This document shows, piece by piece, positions 8,827-17,984 of a DNA stretch of 64,000 bases. The stretch lies in the NCBI RefSeq assembly GCF_008795955.1, contig NZ_VMHN01000011.1, forward strand, positions 1 to 64,000. Reading direction: 5' to 3'. The position numbers were made by a program, and so were the translations under genes. The notes below the pieces were generated by a model that saw nothing but the letters and a program-made list of their open reading frames with translations, had not been told where the DNA came from and did not search any database. Numbering within the stretch: position 1 is the first letter of the stretch; every line of letters starts with the position of its first letter. This stretch comes from Marinobacter denitrificans (lineage in GTDB: Bacteria; Pseudomonadota; Gammaproteobacteria; Pseudomonadales; Oleiphilaceae).

Positions 8827-9447
8827 TTACCCGGCAATTGAAGGACGGGCTGCGACTTTTGCGCGCCAGGCCTGGAGATTGGTCAGGGACTCGGGAATGT
8901 CCACCTTCGCGAAATCCGCAAACCCCAGGCCGGCAAAGGCGGTGATGTCTGCGACCGAGAAGCTGTCGCCTGCGAGAAACTCATTGTCCGCCAGAACGCT
9001 GTCAAGATAGGTCATGGTTGCGCTGGCAATTTCTTTCTGTTTATTACCCCATTCAGCACACTGCCAGGTTTCCAGATCCGGACCAAGCCCGGGGGTCGCG
9101 TGATGGAAATAGGCACCCACGGCATTCATCAGACCGTTTTCTGCCCGCAGATTCATCATTGCGATACGGGCACGCTCCGCTGGGGTTGTACCCATAAGGG
9201 ACGGACCATCAAAGACGCCGTCGATATATTCGGTGATGGCATTGCACTGGGCGATGCAGGTGCCGTCGTCAAGTTCCAGCATGGGCACGGTGGCATCCGG
9301 GTTTTTCGTCTTGAACGCCTCGGAACGGTGCTCGCCGCCCATGACATCGACCGGGACGAATTCCACCTGGTTTGTTGCGCCTTTTTCTGCCAGAGCGATG
9401 CGAACGCGGAGCGGGTTCGGGAAGCCTTCGATATCGTAGATTTTCAT
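8827..9447 (-). CDS. Glutathione S-transferase
   Basis: A 206-aa cytosolic GST. The thioredoxin-like N-terminal domain (MKIYDIEGFPNPLRVRIALA, then TVPMLELDDGTCIAQCNAIT with the Glu-less SNAIT-like glutathione site) leads into an all-helical domain with FLAGDSFSVADITAFAGL, the conserved N-capping motif. It conjugates or reduces electrophiles using glutathione. AGAGGTAATCA precedes the ATG. Its own promoter carries a palindrome that is a good TetR operator candidate, so it is probably induced with its neighbours. Confidence 0.9.
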   Translation of the reverse strand: MKIYDIEGFPNPLRVRIALAEKGATNQVEFVPVDVMGGEHRSEAFKTKNPDATVPMLELDDGTCIAQCNAITEYIDGVFDGPSLMGTTPAERARIAMMNLRAENGLMNAVGAYFHHATPGLGPDLETWQCAEWGNKQKEIASATMTYLDSVLADNEFLAGDSFSVADITAFAGLGFADFAKVDIPESLTNLQAWRAKVAARPSIAG

Positions 9448-9483
9448 TGATTACCTCTGTTGGTCATTAAGCATACGACACTT

Positions 9484-9512
9484 AATTTACCTATCAGTAG
9501 GTAGGTTTGCAA
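9484..9512 (-). promoter_or_regulatory. GST promoter with palindromic TetR-type operator
   Basis: On the minus strand a -35 box TTGCAA (9507-9512) and a -10 box TAAATT (9484-9489) are 17 bases apart. Most of a perfect inverted repeat, TACCTA-TCAG-TAGGTA (9488-9503), fills the spacer. A dimeric repressor bound there would block RNA polymerase. The neighbouring TetR gene is the obvious candidate; this link is inference. Confidence 0.65.
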
Positions 9513-9675
9513 GAGGCAAATTGACGAGCCTGCTTTGTTTTGAGCCGTTGACAAGACATTCCAAACGGTGAGAACGGTCCAGGCCTCCTCGCTGTAACAC
9601 CGTCGAGGGTTGCTCCGATATAGCCAGCGTTTCATTCAGGCCCGGATGAAACTCAAGGTTACTCCTGTGCGTTTA

Positions 9676-10143
9676 TTATGTTTTATGTTCGTGGATTTGA
9701 GATTTCAGCTGTTTCAGAAGGTCTTTGGAGCTCTCATAATACAGGGTGTAGAACTGATCCAGGTCAGACAGCTTGGCAAGCGTTTGTTCATTGGTAATGG
9801 TTGCCTTGGCTTCGGCGATCACCTCCTTTCTGGCCTCGAGCCGTTTTATCTGCCCTTCCACCAAGGCAGCATAAGGATGGGGACGAATTGCGAAAAAATC
9901 CTGGCGCTCACCCGGCATTGTTCGACGTTCAACAATACCGAGCCTTTCAAGAAAGCACGTATTCGTACTGACGCTCGCCTTACTGACACGCAACGTATCC
10001 ACAAGCTGCGATGAGCTGACCGGACCATCCGACACGATAAGTGTCGCCCAGAGTTGCCCGGCGATCCGGGAAAAGCCTTCAGATTGAGCCTGAAGACCGA
10101 GGCGCTCAATAAAACGCCTGTCTGAATCAGTAAGTGTTTTCAT
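9676..10143 (-). CDS. MarR/GbsR-type regulator at the end of the efflux operon
   Basis: A 155-aa winged-helix protein (SRIAGQLWATLIVSDGPVSS, then LVDTLRVSKASVSTNTCFLE as the recognition segment, wing around RRTMPGERQDFF). The C-terminal half is helical, for dimerisation. GbsR-like proteins often control transporters. Its start ATG overlaps the end of the outer-membrane factor gene by 17 bases, so it belongs to the RND operon and probably regulates it. Reading further upstream in the same frame is only the antisense shadow of that gene. Confidence 0.82.
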   Translation of the reverse strand: MKTLTDSDRRFIERLGLQAQSEGFSRIAGQLWATLIVSDGPVSSSQLVDTLRVSKASVSTNTCFLERLGIVERRTMPGERQDFFAIRPHPYAALVEGQIKRLEARKEVIAEAKATITNEQTLAKLSDLDQFYTLYYESSKDLLKQLKSQIHEHKT

Positions 10144-11563
10144 AATCAGAAGATTGTAATGAACTCTGCCAACCCCCGCCAAGAGCCCGATACAAATTAA
10201 CCGTCGACTGCAATTGATCGCGCCGCGTTTCCACGAGATCAAGTTCGGTTGTAAATAGGCTTCGTTCAGCGTCCAGCACCTCCAGATAACTGGACGCGCC
10301 ACCCTCAAAGCGCAATCTCGCAAGTTTAGTCGTGCTTCGCAGTGCTGCTACCTGCCGAGCCTGCGCTTCCAAGCGCTCTTCGGTACCACGCACCCCGGCC
10401 ATAGCGTCGAGCACCTCCCGAAACGCCACCTGAATGGCCTGACGATACGCAATCAGGGCCTGGCGTTGACGCGCCTCCGCCTGATTGACCAGTGCCTCGG
10501 ATCGCCCGAAGTCCAGCAACGGGCCGACTAACGAGCCGCCCAACTGCCAAGTGGATGCGGAGCCCTGGAACAAGTCGCCACCGGACGCACTTCGCAGGCC
10601 CAGCAGCCCCTCAAACGAAATCCTGGGCAGGAACGCCGCCCGGGCAACACCGATTTCGGCATTGGTCGCTATCAATTCCTGTTCAGCTGCAGCAATATCA
10701 GGTCGCCGGACCATGAGGTCCGCGGGCCGTCCGGCAGGGATTCTGGCCGGAACATTCATCTCATCAATGGTATCTGCTACGGAAATATCACTCCGTACAA
10801 TCTGTTGTGGATCTCGCCCCAGAAGCACTGCCAAGGCGTTTCGCTGAAGGGTGTGCTGCTGGCGAAGCCTCGGAAGTTCGGATTCAGCGGCTGCAAGCTC
10901 GGCTTCAGCCTGCCGCAGGATCAATTCGTTAACTTCGCCTCCTTCGGACCGGGCCCGTTGCAGGGCGACCGATTCGCGGCGGGATGACACGGTGCGTTCC
11001 GCGATGTCGATCTGACGATCAAGCGCACGCAAATTGAAGTAACCATTGGCCACCTCACCAATCACGGCTAGTCGGACGGCCTCGCGATTCGCTGCACTGG
11101 CCAGAAGCCGTGCCCGGGCTGCTTCGCTGGCATTCGCAAGTCGCCCCCAAAGATCCAGCTCGTACGATAGCACCCCACCGACCTGGATATCGTTAAAGGG
11201 TTGACCACCACCAGCACTGTTGACAACCTCCTCACTCGGCCCCTGGCGCACCGCAGAGCCCTCTACCTCCAGAAGCGGATATTGTTCCGCCTGCTGGCCG
11301 GTAAGGAGCGCCCGCGCCTCGGCGACCCGGGCAGCAGCAAGTTGCAGGTCGCTGTTGGCACCAAGCGCCTCTTCAACAAGGGTGACAAGCGCCGGATCGC
11401 CAAAGCCACGCCACCAATCCAGGGGGAGTTTCTCGTCCGCCGAAAGTCGTGCGGAAGACCAGTTTTCCGGCACCGACGGCTCGGGTTTCTCAACAGTCGG
11501 CGCGAGTGAGCAGCCACCAAGTGACAAAGCAATCACAGTGGCCAGCAATACCTTAACGATCAT
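10127..11563 (-). CDS. RND efflux outer-membrane factor lipoprotein (NodT family)
   Basis: A 478-aa TolC-like channel. It begins with a lipoprotein signal (MIVKVLLATVIALSLGGCSL, lipobox LGGC, lipidated C18). It has the two tandem OEP repeats, each with long coiled helices (DLQLAAARVAEARALLTGQQ; VRRPDIAAAEQELIATNAEI) and the GxLSYELDLWGR strand. It completes the tripartite pump across the outer membrane. GGAGGTGTGGCTG precedes the ATG, which overlaps the end of the RND gene by 11 bases. The longer upstream frame has no good start. Confidence 0.92.
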   Translation of the reverse strand: MIVKVLLATVIALSLGGCSLAPTVEKPEPSVPENWSSARLSADEKLPLDWWRGFGDPALVTLVEEALGANSDLQLAAARVAEARALLTGQQAEQYPLLEVEGSAVRQGPSEEVVNSAGGGQPFNDIQVGGVLSYELDLWGRLANASEAARARLLASAANREAVRLAVIGEVANGYFNLRALDRQIDIAERTVSSRRESVALQRARSEGGEVNELILRQAEAELAAAESELPRLRQQHTLQRNALAVLLGRDPQQIVRSDISVADTIDEMNVPARIPAGRPADLMVRRPDIAAAEQELIATNAEIGVARAAFLPRISFEGLLGLRSASGGDLFQGSASTWQLGGSLVGPLLDFGRSEALVNQAEARQRQALIAYRQAIQVAFREVLDAMAGVRGTEERLEAQARQVAALRSTTKLARLRFEGGASSYLEVLDAERSLFTTELDLVETRRDQLQSTVNLYRALGGGWQSSLQSSDYENTY

Positions 11564-14500
11564 CAGCCACACCTCCGTCTGCACGTCCGGGAGCGGCCGC
11601 AGCCGAGGCATCCTGGTCTCTGGAGCCACTCAGAAAATCCGTGATACGGCGGACGACCACATAGAACAGTGGAATAAAGAACGTCGCCAGTATCGTTGCC
11701 GAAATCATGCCGCCGAGAACCGCCGTTCCTATCGCAATACGGGTGGTTGCACCGGCTCCACTGGCGAAAGCAAGCGGCAACACACCCATGCCGAAAGCAA
11801 CCGATGTCATCAGAATCGGCCTCAAGCGCACTCGCGCCGCTTCCTTGGTTGCCTCAATCAGCTTCATTCCCTGCTCCTCGAGTGTTCGGGCGAACTCCAC
11901 CAGAAGTATAGCGTTGCGCGCAGTCACACCAACGGTGGTCAGAATGCCAACCTGGAAGAAGACGTCGTTAGGAAGCCCGCGAACCATCGCTGCAAGTACC
12001 GCCCCGAGTACGCCCAATGGCACCGCCAGCATCACGGAAATGGGTATCGTCCAACTTTCGTAGAGCGCGGCGAGCGCCAGAAACACCACCAGTGCCGACA
12101 GCGCGTAAAGCAGGGATGCCTGGGCACCGGCCTGGCGCTCCTGATAGGACAGGCCGCTCCAGGCTCCGGCCACACCGTCCGGGAGTTGAGCGATCAAACG
12201 TTCGACCTCCGCCATGGCCTCACCGGTACTGTACCCCGGTGCCGGCTCACCCTGAATCTGGCGGGACGGAACACCGTTGAAACGCTCAAGGCGCGGTGAG
12301 CCATACTCCCAGCGTCCGTTCGTCACTTCGCTCAACGGGGTCATCTCTCCGTTACCGGCTCGCAGATACCACGCCTCAAAATCCTCAGGCAGCATCCGGA
12401 AAGGGGCATCACCCTGAACATAGACTCGCTTGACCCGCCCCTCATGGAGAAAATCGTTAACGTATTGCGAGCCCCAGGTCACCGACAGAAGTCGACTGAT
12501 CTCGGACAACTCTATGCCAAGGGCCTGTGCCTTTTCGTGATCAATGTCCACTTTGTAGCGGGGATTGTCCGCCAAACCGTTGGGGCGCACACTCGTCAGC
12601 ACGGGGCTTTCGGCCGCCAACTGCAACAATTGACCTTGCGCTGCCATGAGCGCTTCATGCCCGATGGCACCCCGATCCTGTAAACGCAACTCAAAGCCCA
12701 GGGCCCGCCCCAATGCCGGTATCGGTGGCAGGTTGAAAGCAAAAGCCCGCCCATCACGCACCAGCCCGGCAAGCGCCCGGTTCGCCCGCTGAATGATGGC
12801 GCCGGCGCTTTGCGTCTCGGGATCGCGCTCACTCCATGGCTTGAGATTGACGAACGCCAGTCCCGCGTTCTGCGCCCGGCCAGCGAAGCTGAAACCAGCG
12901 ATTGTGAAGAGGCCCTGCACCTCATCCTGCTCCATAAAGTAATCTTCGATAACCTCAATGGTATCGATTGTGCGCTGCTGGGTCGCACCGGCGGGCAACT
13001 GATACTGCACCACGGCAAATCCCTGGTCCTCCGCGGGCAGGAACCCGCCGGGCAACCGCACAAAGAGAACGGCCACCAGGACGACGATGCCCAGGAACGC
13101 CAATGTGTAGAGCCAGGCGTGGCGCGCCGTATGGCCAACCAGCCGGACATAGCCCCGGGTCAGCCGCCCCAGGCCTGCTTCAAACCAGCCGAACAGCTTT
13201 TGCAGCAAGGTTCTTTCGTGCGTGGGCTTGAGTATCCGACCACACAGCATGGGGCTCAGAATCAGAGCCACCAGCACCGAAAGCACCATGGCACCGGCAA
13301 TACTCAAAGAAAACTGTCGATAGATTGCCCCCGTGGAGCCCGGAAAGAAGGCCATCGGAATAAAAACAGCAGACAGCACCACACCGATGCCAATCAGCGC
13401 GCTGGCAATCTGCCCCATGGACTTACGCGTCGCCTCCATCGGGCCCAGGCCGTCCTCATGCATCACCCGCTCGACGTTCTCCACCACCACGATGGCGTCA
13501 TCCACCAGAAGGCCGATCGCCAATACGAGACCGAAGAGAGTGAGCATGTTGATGGAAAAGCCGAAGGCCGCCATGATCGCAAAGGTGCCCAGCAGCACCA
13601 CCGGGATTGCGATCGCTGGTATCAGGGTAGCCCGCCAACTCTGGAGAAATACGAGCATGACCAGGACCACCAGGGCGATTGCCTCGATGATGGTTGTGAC
13701 CACCGCGTCGATGGAGGCCTCCACGAAAGGGGCCGTCTGGTAGGGATACCGAATTTCCACCCCTTCGGGAAAATAGGGCTCGAGCTCCTGGAGCCGCGCT
13801 TTAACAGCCTCTGTGACCGCAAGCGAGTTGGCACCCGGCGCCAGATTGATGCCAAGTCCGGCAGCCGGTTCGCCATCGTAGAAAGTGTCAATCTGGACTG
13901 CACCGCCGCCCAGCTCAACGCGGGCAACATCACCCAGGCGCACCCGGGACCCGTCGGGCATACTCTTGAGCAGGATGTTGCGGAACTCTTCGGTTGAGGT
14001 GAGCAAGGTCTGGGCGGTGACCGTGGCATTGAGCTGCTGGCCCTCGACCGCGGGCAGCCCGCCGAGCTGGCCGGCGGTGACCTGGGCGTTTTGCGCCTCG
14101 ATGGCGGCGCTCACGTCGGCGACGGTCAGGCCGTAATTGGTCAACGCCGAAGGGTCCAGCCAAATCCGCATCGCATATTCAGAGCCGAAAACCTGCACGC
14201 TGCCGATACCTGTTACCCGTCCAATGGGTTCGGCTAACTCGGAGCTGATAAAATCGGCGATATCCAGCTTGCTGAGGCGACCGTCGGTAGAGACGAATGC
14301 CATTACCATCAGAAAGCTGGTGCTGGATTTCTCAACGCTGATCCCCTGCTGGCGCACCACTTCCGGGAGTCGCGGCTCCGCCAGTTTGAGCTTGTTCTGC
14401 ACCTGGACCTGGGCAATGTCCGGATCGGTGCCCGCCGCAAAGGTGAGAGTAACCGTAGCGTGGCCTGAGGAATCCGCTGTCGACCCCATATAAAGCAGAT

Positions 14501-14720
14501 TGTCGAGGCCGGTCATCTCTTGTTCAATGACCTGAACCACCGTATTGGACACTGTGTCCGCCGAGGCACCAGGATAATCGGCCTGAATTTCCACCGCCGG
14601 CGGCGCCACCGACGGGTATCGCTGGACCGGCAAAACGAAGATCGCCATGATACCCGCCAGCATGGCGACAATGGCCAGAACCCAGGAAAAAACGGGCCTG
14701 GAAATAAAGAAATTAATCAT
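11553..14720 (-). CDS. RND multidrug efflux inner-membrane pump (HAE1/AcrB-like)
   Basis: A 1055-aa proton-driven pump of the inner membrane. It has the N-terminal MINFFISRPVFSWVLAIVAM, the porter loop GADPDIAQVQVQNKLKLA-like segment around 97-114, and the proton-relay Asp pair D407-D408 in GLLVDDAIVVVEN. The length equals AcrB/MexB. It overlaps the adaptor gene by 4 bases (ATGA) and the channel gene by 11, so all three are coupled. Substrates (drugs, solvents, bile-like compounds) cannot be assigned from sequence. Confidence 0.95.
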   Translation of the reverse strand: MINFFISRPVFSWVLAIVAMLAGIMAIFVLPVQRYPSVAPPAVEIQADYPGASADTVSNTVVQVIEQEMTGLDNLLYMGSTADSSGHATVTLTFAAGTDPDIAQVQVQNKLKLAEPRLPEVVRQQGISVEKSSTSFLMVMAFVSTDGRLSKLDIADFISSELAEPIGRVTGIGSVQVFGSEYAMRIWLDPSALTNYGLTVADVSAAIEAQNAQVTAGQLGGLPAVEGQQLNATVTAQTLLTSTEEFRNILLKSMPDGSRVRLGDVARVELGGGAVQIDTFYDGEPAAGLGINLAPGANSLAVTEAVKARLQELEPYFPEGVEIRYPYQTAPFVEASIDAVVTTIIEAIALVVLVMLVFLQSWRATLIPAIAIPVVLLGTFAIMAAFGFSINMLTLFGLVLAIGLLVDDAIVVVENVERVMHEDGLGPMEATRKSMGQIASALIGIGVVLSAVFIPMAFFPGSTGAIYRQFSLSIAGAMVLSVLVALILSPMLCGRILKPTHERTLLQKLFGWFEAGLGRLTRGYVRLVGHTARHAWLYTLAFLGIVVLVAVLFVRLPGGFLPAEDQGFAVVQYQLPAGATQQRTIDTIEVIEDYFMEQDEVQGLFTIAGFSFAGRAQNAGLAFVNLKPWSERDPETQSAGAIIQRANRALAGLVRDGRAFAFNLPPIPALGRALGFELRLQDRGAIGHEALMAAQGQLLQLAAESPVLTSVRPNGLADNPRYKVDIDHEKAQALGIELSEISRLLSVTWGSQYVNDFLHEGRVKRVYVQGDAPFRMLPEDFEAWYLRAGNGEMTPLSEVTNGRWEYGSPRLERFNGVPSRQIQGEPAPGYSTGEAMAEVERLIAQLPDGVAGAWSGLSYQERQAGAQASLLYALSALVVFLALAALYESWTIPISVMLAVPLGVLGAVLAAMVRGLPNDVFFQVGILTTVGVTARNAILLVEFARTLEEQGMKLIEATKEAARVRLRPILMTSVAFGMGVLPLAFASGAGATTRIAIGTAVLGGMISATILATFFIPLFYVVVRRITDFLSGSRDQDASAAAAPGRADGGVADDR

Positions 14721-15970
14721 TGCGCGGTGCCCTCGTCGTCGGAGGCGTTCTTCTTCGGATTATTCGTGCCACTGGCTTGCTGGTTTTGGGGGGGATGTAA
14801 TGGAATATCTGCGGCAACCGGCTTCACCTTGGCTCCAGGCCGAACCTTTTGCAGACCGGAGACGATGAGGCGATCCCCCGGTTCCAGCCCCTTTTCCACC
14901 AGCCAGAAAGCGCCAATGGCCCGCTCTGCCTCTAACTGGCGGGCGACAACTTCACCCTCCGGGTTGACCAGCAACGCGGTGGCCTCTCCTTGCGGGTTAC
15001 GGCTCACGCCCTGCTGCGGCGCCAGAATGGCGTTCTCCCGAATTCCCTCACTCAGACGAACGCGCGCATACATACCTGGCAGGAGATCTTCGTCCGGATT
15101 GGGAAAAACGGCTCTCACCGTGACGGAACTCGTGCTTTGGTTGACGGTAACATCCGTAACGTCAACGCGACCTCTGTGGGGATAGACGGTACCGTCTTCG
15201 CGCAACAAAACAGTCTCGGCTTCATTTGGGCCGGCCTCAGAAGCAGCGCCCTCCTTCAGAGACGACCGAATTCGAGCCAGTTTTTCGACCGGTAGCTGAA
15301 TATCGACATACATGGGATCAAGCTGCACCACGCGCGCCAGGACCTGGGGCTGATTGGCGGTCACCAGCGCACCCTCCGTGTACAGTGTCGGGCCAATGCG
15401 CCCGGCGATGGGAGCCTTGACCTCGGTATACGCCAGCTCGATACCCGCCGTTTCGAGCATCGCCTGGGATCGGGAGACATCCGCCCGGGCTGCCTCCAAG
15501 GCCGATAGCGCTTCATCACGTTGACGCTTGCTGACCGCGTTCTTCTCAAACAAGTCTGACGTACGTGCCCACTCCCGCTGCGCCTGTCGCAATTCGGCCT
15601 GTGCGCGCTCCAGTTCTGCCTGGGCCCGTTGATGGGCAGCACGGTATCGGTTGGGGTCGATCTGGTAGAGGACCTCACCTGCTTTGACCTGGGCGCCTTG
15701 TTCAAACAAGCGCTCCTGCAAAATGCCCGTGACTTGCGGCCTCACCTCCGAGATACGGTAAGCGGCGGTTCTGCCCGGCAGTTCCATTGAAAGATTCACA
15801 CGCTGCGACTGCATCTCAACAACTCCTACTTCCGGAGGCGGCGGTGCAGACTTCTCAGCCTTTGCCTGACCGGGGGAATTGTCGCAACCAGCCAGCAACA
15901 AAGCCGCCATCCACATTGGCAACATGCGGACCCCGAATAGACGCGCCATCAAACTCTTCTCTGTTTCCAT
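14717..15970 (-). CDS. RND efflux periplasmic adaptor (membrane fusion protein)
   Basis: A 417-aa HlyD/AcrA-type adaptor that bridges pump and channel. It has a lipoprotein-type N-terminus (MWMAALLLAGC, lipidated Cys in LLAGC), a biotinyl-lipoyl hairpin (VRPQVTGILQERLFEQGAQV), a coiled-coil hairpin rich in Ala/Glu/Arg, and beta-barrel segments (LPGMYARVRLSEG). The start at 15970 has AGAGG 8 bases upstream; an earlier in-frame start lacks one. It is the first gene of the pump operon proper, 56 bases after lpxR. Confidence 0.92.
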   Translation of the reverse strand: METEKSLMARLFGVRMLPMWMAALLLAGCDNSPGQAKAEKSAPPPPEVGVVEMQSQRVNLSMELPGRTAAYRISEVRPQVTGILQERLFEQGAQVKAGEVLYQIDPNRYRAAHQRAQAELERAQAELRQAQREWARTSDLFEKNAVSKRQRDEALSALEAARADVSRSQAMLETAGIELAYTEVKAPIAGRIGPTLYTEGALVTANQPQVLARVVQLDPMYVDIQLPVEKLARIRSSLKEGAASEAGPNEAETVLLREDGTVYPHRGRVDVTDVTVNQSTSSVTVRAVFPNPDEDLLPGMYARVRLSEGIRENAILAPQQGVSRNPQGEATALLVNPEGEVVARQLEAERAIGAFWLVEKGLEPGDRLIVSGLQKVRPGAKVKPVAADIPLHPPQNQQASGTNNPKKNASDDEGTAQ

Positions 15971-16026
15971 ATAGCTAACCTCTGAATGGGCCAAAGACTC
16001 AAAAACCGCTCGATCCATGCCTTTAT

Positions 16027-17025
16027 TTATAACCAGGTAGACAGAACGATCGATCCAAACTGATCGACGCCGTCCTTTTCCTCGAATTCTTCGCTACGCC
16101 ATAGGTAGGTGTAGGCGATCTGCCAGCGATCCCAGGTCAATGCCGCACCCACCTGGGCGTCGCCAACCCATTCGCGGCTATCAACCGAGTGGCTGCCCTC
16201 GAAACTGTTGCCGTCGAGCAGCAGGTTGTGCGCCATATAGCGCCCTTCAACGGCAGCGAAGACGTACCAGCTAAAGCCCTGATCCCGCCGAAAAGAGGAT
16301 TGCCCGCCTTGTGCAGGAGCGACTGACGGAATGCCGAAACTACGATCAAGCCCCTCCCCCAAACGAAACCCAAGGCCGCCGGAAGCGTAGGTATACAGGT
16401 TGCCGAGCGCAAACCCGGCAGACGGCCCATATTCAATGGTCAGCCCAGAAAAGTTTTGCTTCATAAGCCAGGCACGTTCATAACCGAAATTGATGATTGG
16501 CTCGTTATCAAGCTGGTTATCCCAACCCCTCGGCTTGTCTGCCGCAATCAGTTCATGGAAATTTCGTTGGACTACTTCAGCACCAGAAGCCGGTCCTACG
16601 ATGCCCACGTCGATATGCAGGCTGTCTGTCAAACGCAAACCACCGAGCTCCCTTTCGCTTAGTAGCGAAATCCCGCCAAACAAAAGGCCGGCATAGGGAC
16701 GGTCATCTTTAATAAGCGCTTCAACCTTTATATCTTCCGGCGTATACATCTGTTGACCTAGCCGATATGTTGCGCCGGCAAGACTACTGCCAGACCAGCC
16801 CGGAATGACGTCCGCAAGACGGCGGGTCCAATGTCGATCAGGGGGCTCAAAGGCCCAGATCACCTCTGCGCCGTTGGTATATTGACCATCGCCGCCGGCG
16901 GAAAACGCATCATTTTCTACTTTCAGGGACAGCAGGCCTTCAGCGGAAGCTGATGTCACAAGAGAACCCAGCAACAGACCTGAGCACCAATTCCGATAAC
17001 GCTTTCTGCAACATCCAGATTTCAC
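16027..17025 (-). CDS. lpxR: LpxR-family lipid A 3'-O-deacylase
   Basis: A 332-aa outer-membrane beta-barrel enzyme that removes the 3'-acyloxyacyl chain of lipid A and so remodels the outer leaflet. The N-terminal signal peptide ends at TSASA. The mature start LKVENDAFSAGGDGQYTNG is the Ca-binding/active-site strand of LpxR. DSLHIDVGIVGPASGAE carries the catalytic His (H137). I chose GTG 17025 because GAGG lies 8 bases upstream and the signal peptide then begins directly. Close spacing to the efflux genes suggests a joint envelope-stress operon. Confidence 0.85.
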   Translation of the reverse strand: MKSGCCRKRYRNWCSGLLLGSLVTSASAEGLLSLKVENDAFSAGGDGQYTNGAEVIWAFEPPDRHWTRRLADVIPGWSGSSLAGATYRLGQQMYTPEDIKVEALIKDDRPYAGLLFGGISLLSERELGGLRLTDSLHIDVGIVGPASGAEVVQRNFHELIAADKPRGWDNQLDNEPIINFGYERAWLMKQNFSGLTIEYGPSAGFALGNLYTYASGGLGFRLGEGLDRSFGIPSVAPAQGGQSSFRRDQGFSWYVFAAVEGRYMAHNLLLDGNSFEGSHSVDSREWVGDAQVGAALTWDRWQIAYTYLWRSEEFEEKDGVDQFGSIVLSTWL

Positions 17026-17165
17026 TGAAGGTTCCTCTGCCAAAGCTGGGTTGAACCGGATGCAAAAGAACTTGCTCCAGGATGCTGACATACCTTCCGC
17101 TACGGCGACTTTTGGTCGCCGGCCAGAAATGATGAGACGGCTGCCCACACAAATTGTTCAATCTG

Positions 17166-17183
17166 TTCAGTATAAACTAAACG
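17166..17183. promoter_or_regulatory. Candidate MarR operator upstream of lpxR
   Basis: TTCAGTATAAACTAAACG here matches TTCAGTAACAGTAAATCG at 17765-17782 in 13 of 18 positions. On the minus strand it contains TATACT, a plausible -10 box for lpxR. One copy lies before lpxR and one before the marR gene, the pattern expected for shared autoregulation. Confidence 0.4.
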
Positions 17184-17295
17184 TAACACAATTAATGATT
17201 GACAGCTAGCCGTGATGGAACTGTCCTGTCCCGGTGGAATGTGCGGAACGCTCCCGTTCTAATCTTGTCGCTCGCGCCTGAAAAATGTCTCGGGT

Positions 17296-17742
17296 TCAGG
17301 AATTTTTGAGGTTGACGGAATTTTCCATAACCCGCTCAAAAACACGCAGGGCGACTTCCAGGTCGTTATTTTCAATGCCTTTCAGCATCTTCTCTCGCAA
17401 GAAATTCGCCCGCTCATTCAGTTCGCTCATAAAGCGCTCACCGGCATTGGTAAGGTACAGCAGCCTGACGCGGCGATCACGCTTACAGTGCCGGCGTTCA
17501 ATCAGACCCTGCTCCTCGAGGCTGTCAAGCAGGCGGACCAATGTCGGATTCTCGATGGTCATCAAATGGGCTAACTCTCGCTGGGTCAATCCTCCACCAC
17601 CACGCTGCAGGCAGACCATGGTGAACCAGCGAGCTTGGGTAACCCCCAGGTCTTTCAGGCGCTCATCCAACAACTTACGCCAGCACCTTGCTACCCGGGC
17701 ATTGGTGAATGGAAACTGATCTCGAGGGGTTTGTGGGTCCAT
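17296..17742 (-). CDS. MarR/SlyA-family regulator
   Basis: A 148-aa winged-helix repressor. The DNA-binding core is clear: LTQRELAHLMTIENPTLVRL followed by LEEQGLIERRHCKRDRRVRL, where the wing DRRVRLLYLTNAG is a MarR hallmark. It lies upstream of lpxR and the RND pump in the same orientation, separated by about 270 bases. A motif near its own start recurs before lpxR. It probably represses itself and the envelope/efflux operon in response to small phenolic or lipophilic ligands (inference). Confidence 0.87.
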   Translation of the reverse strand: MDPQTPRDQFPFTNARVARCWRKLLDERLKDLGVTQARWFTMVCLQRGGGGLTQRELAHLMTIENPTLVRLLDSLEEQGLIERRHCKRDRRVRLLYLTNAGERFMSELNERANFLREKMLKGIENNDLEVALRVFERVMENSVNLKNS

Positions 17743-17764
17743 GTCACTGTCCTGCTATTGATGA

Positions 17765-17782
17765 TTCAGTAACAGTAAATCG
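17765..17782. promoter_or_regulatory. Candidate MarR operator upstream of the marR gene
   Basis: TTCAGTAACAGTAAATCG starts 23 bases before the MarR start codon on the regulatory side. It is the partner of the similar motif at 17166-17183 (13 of 18 bases shared). The inner part is loosely palindromic. Confidence 0.4.
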
Positions 17783-17984
17783 TAAGCTAATCATATAGAC
17801 AAGCGTCGGTTACACATTAGCCAGTTTTGCGCCAGATTAATATGCAACATCACGCGGATTCCGAGGCCAGCTAAGGAACCTCTCCTTCCAGTGAGACAGG
17901 TAACTCCTCACTTCTTCAGAGACAGGAGGCCTTCAGCGTATTGTCGCCCTGGTGGACACCCTTGCTGCGTGACCGGCAGCCGGC

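Noticed and set aside
12810..13997. 395-aa open frame on the plus strand
   Set aside because: It is antisense to the RND pump gene, lacks a ribosome site and is rich in His/Gln/Arg, as expected for a shadow of a GC-rich gene.
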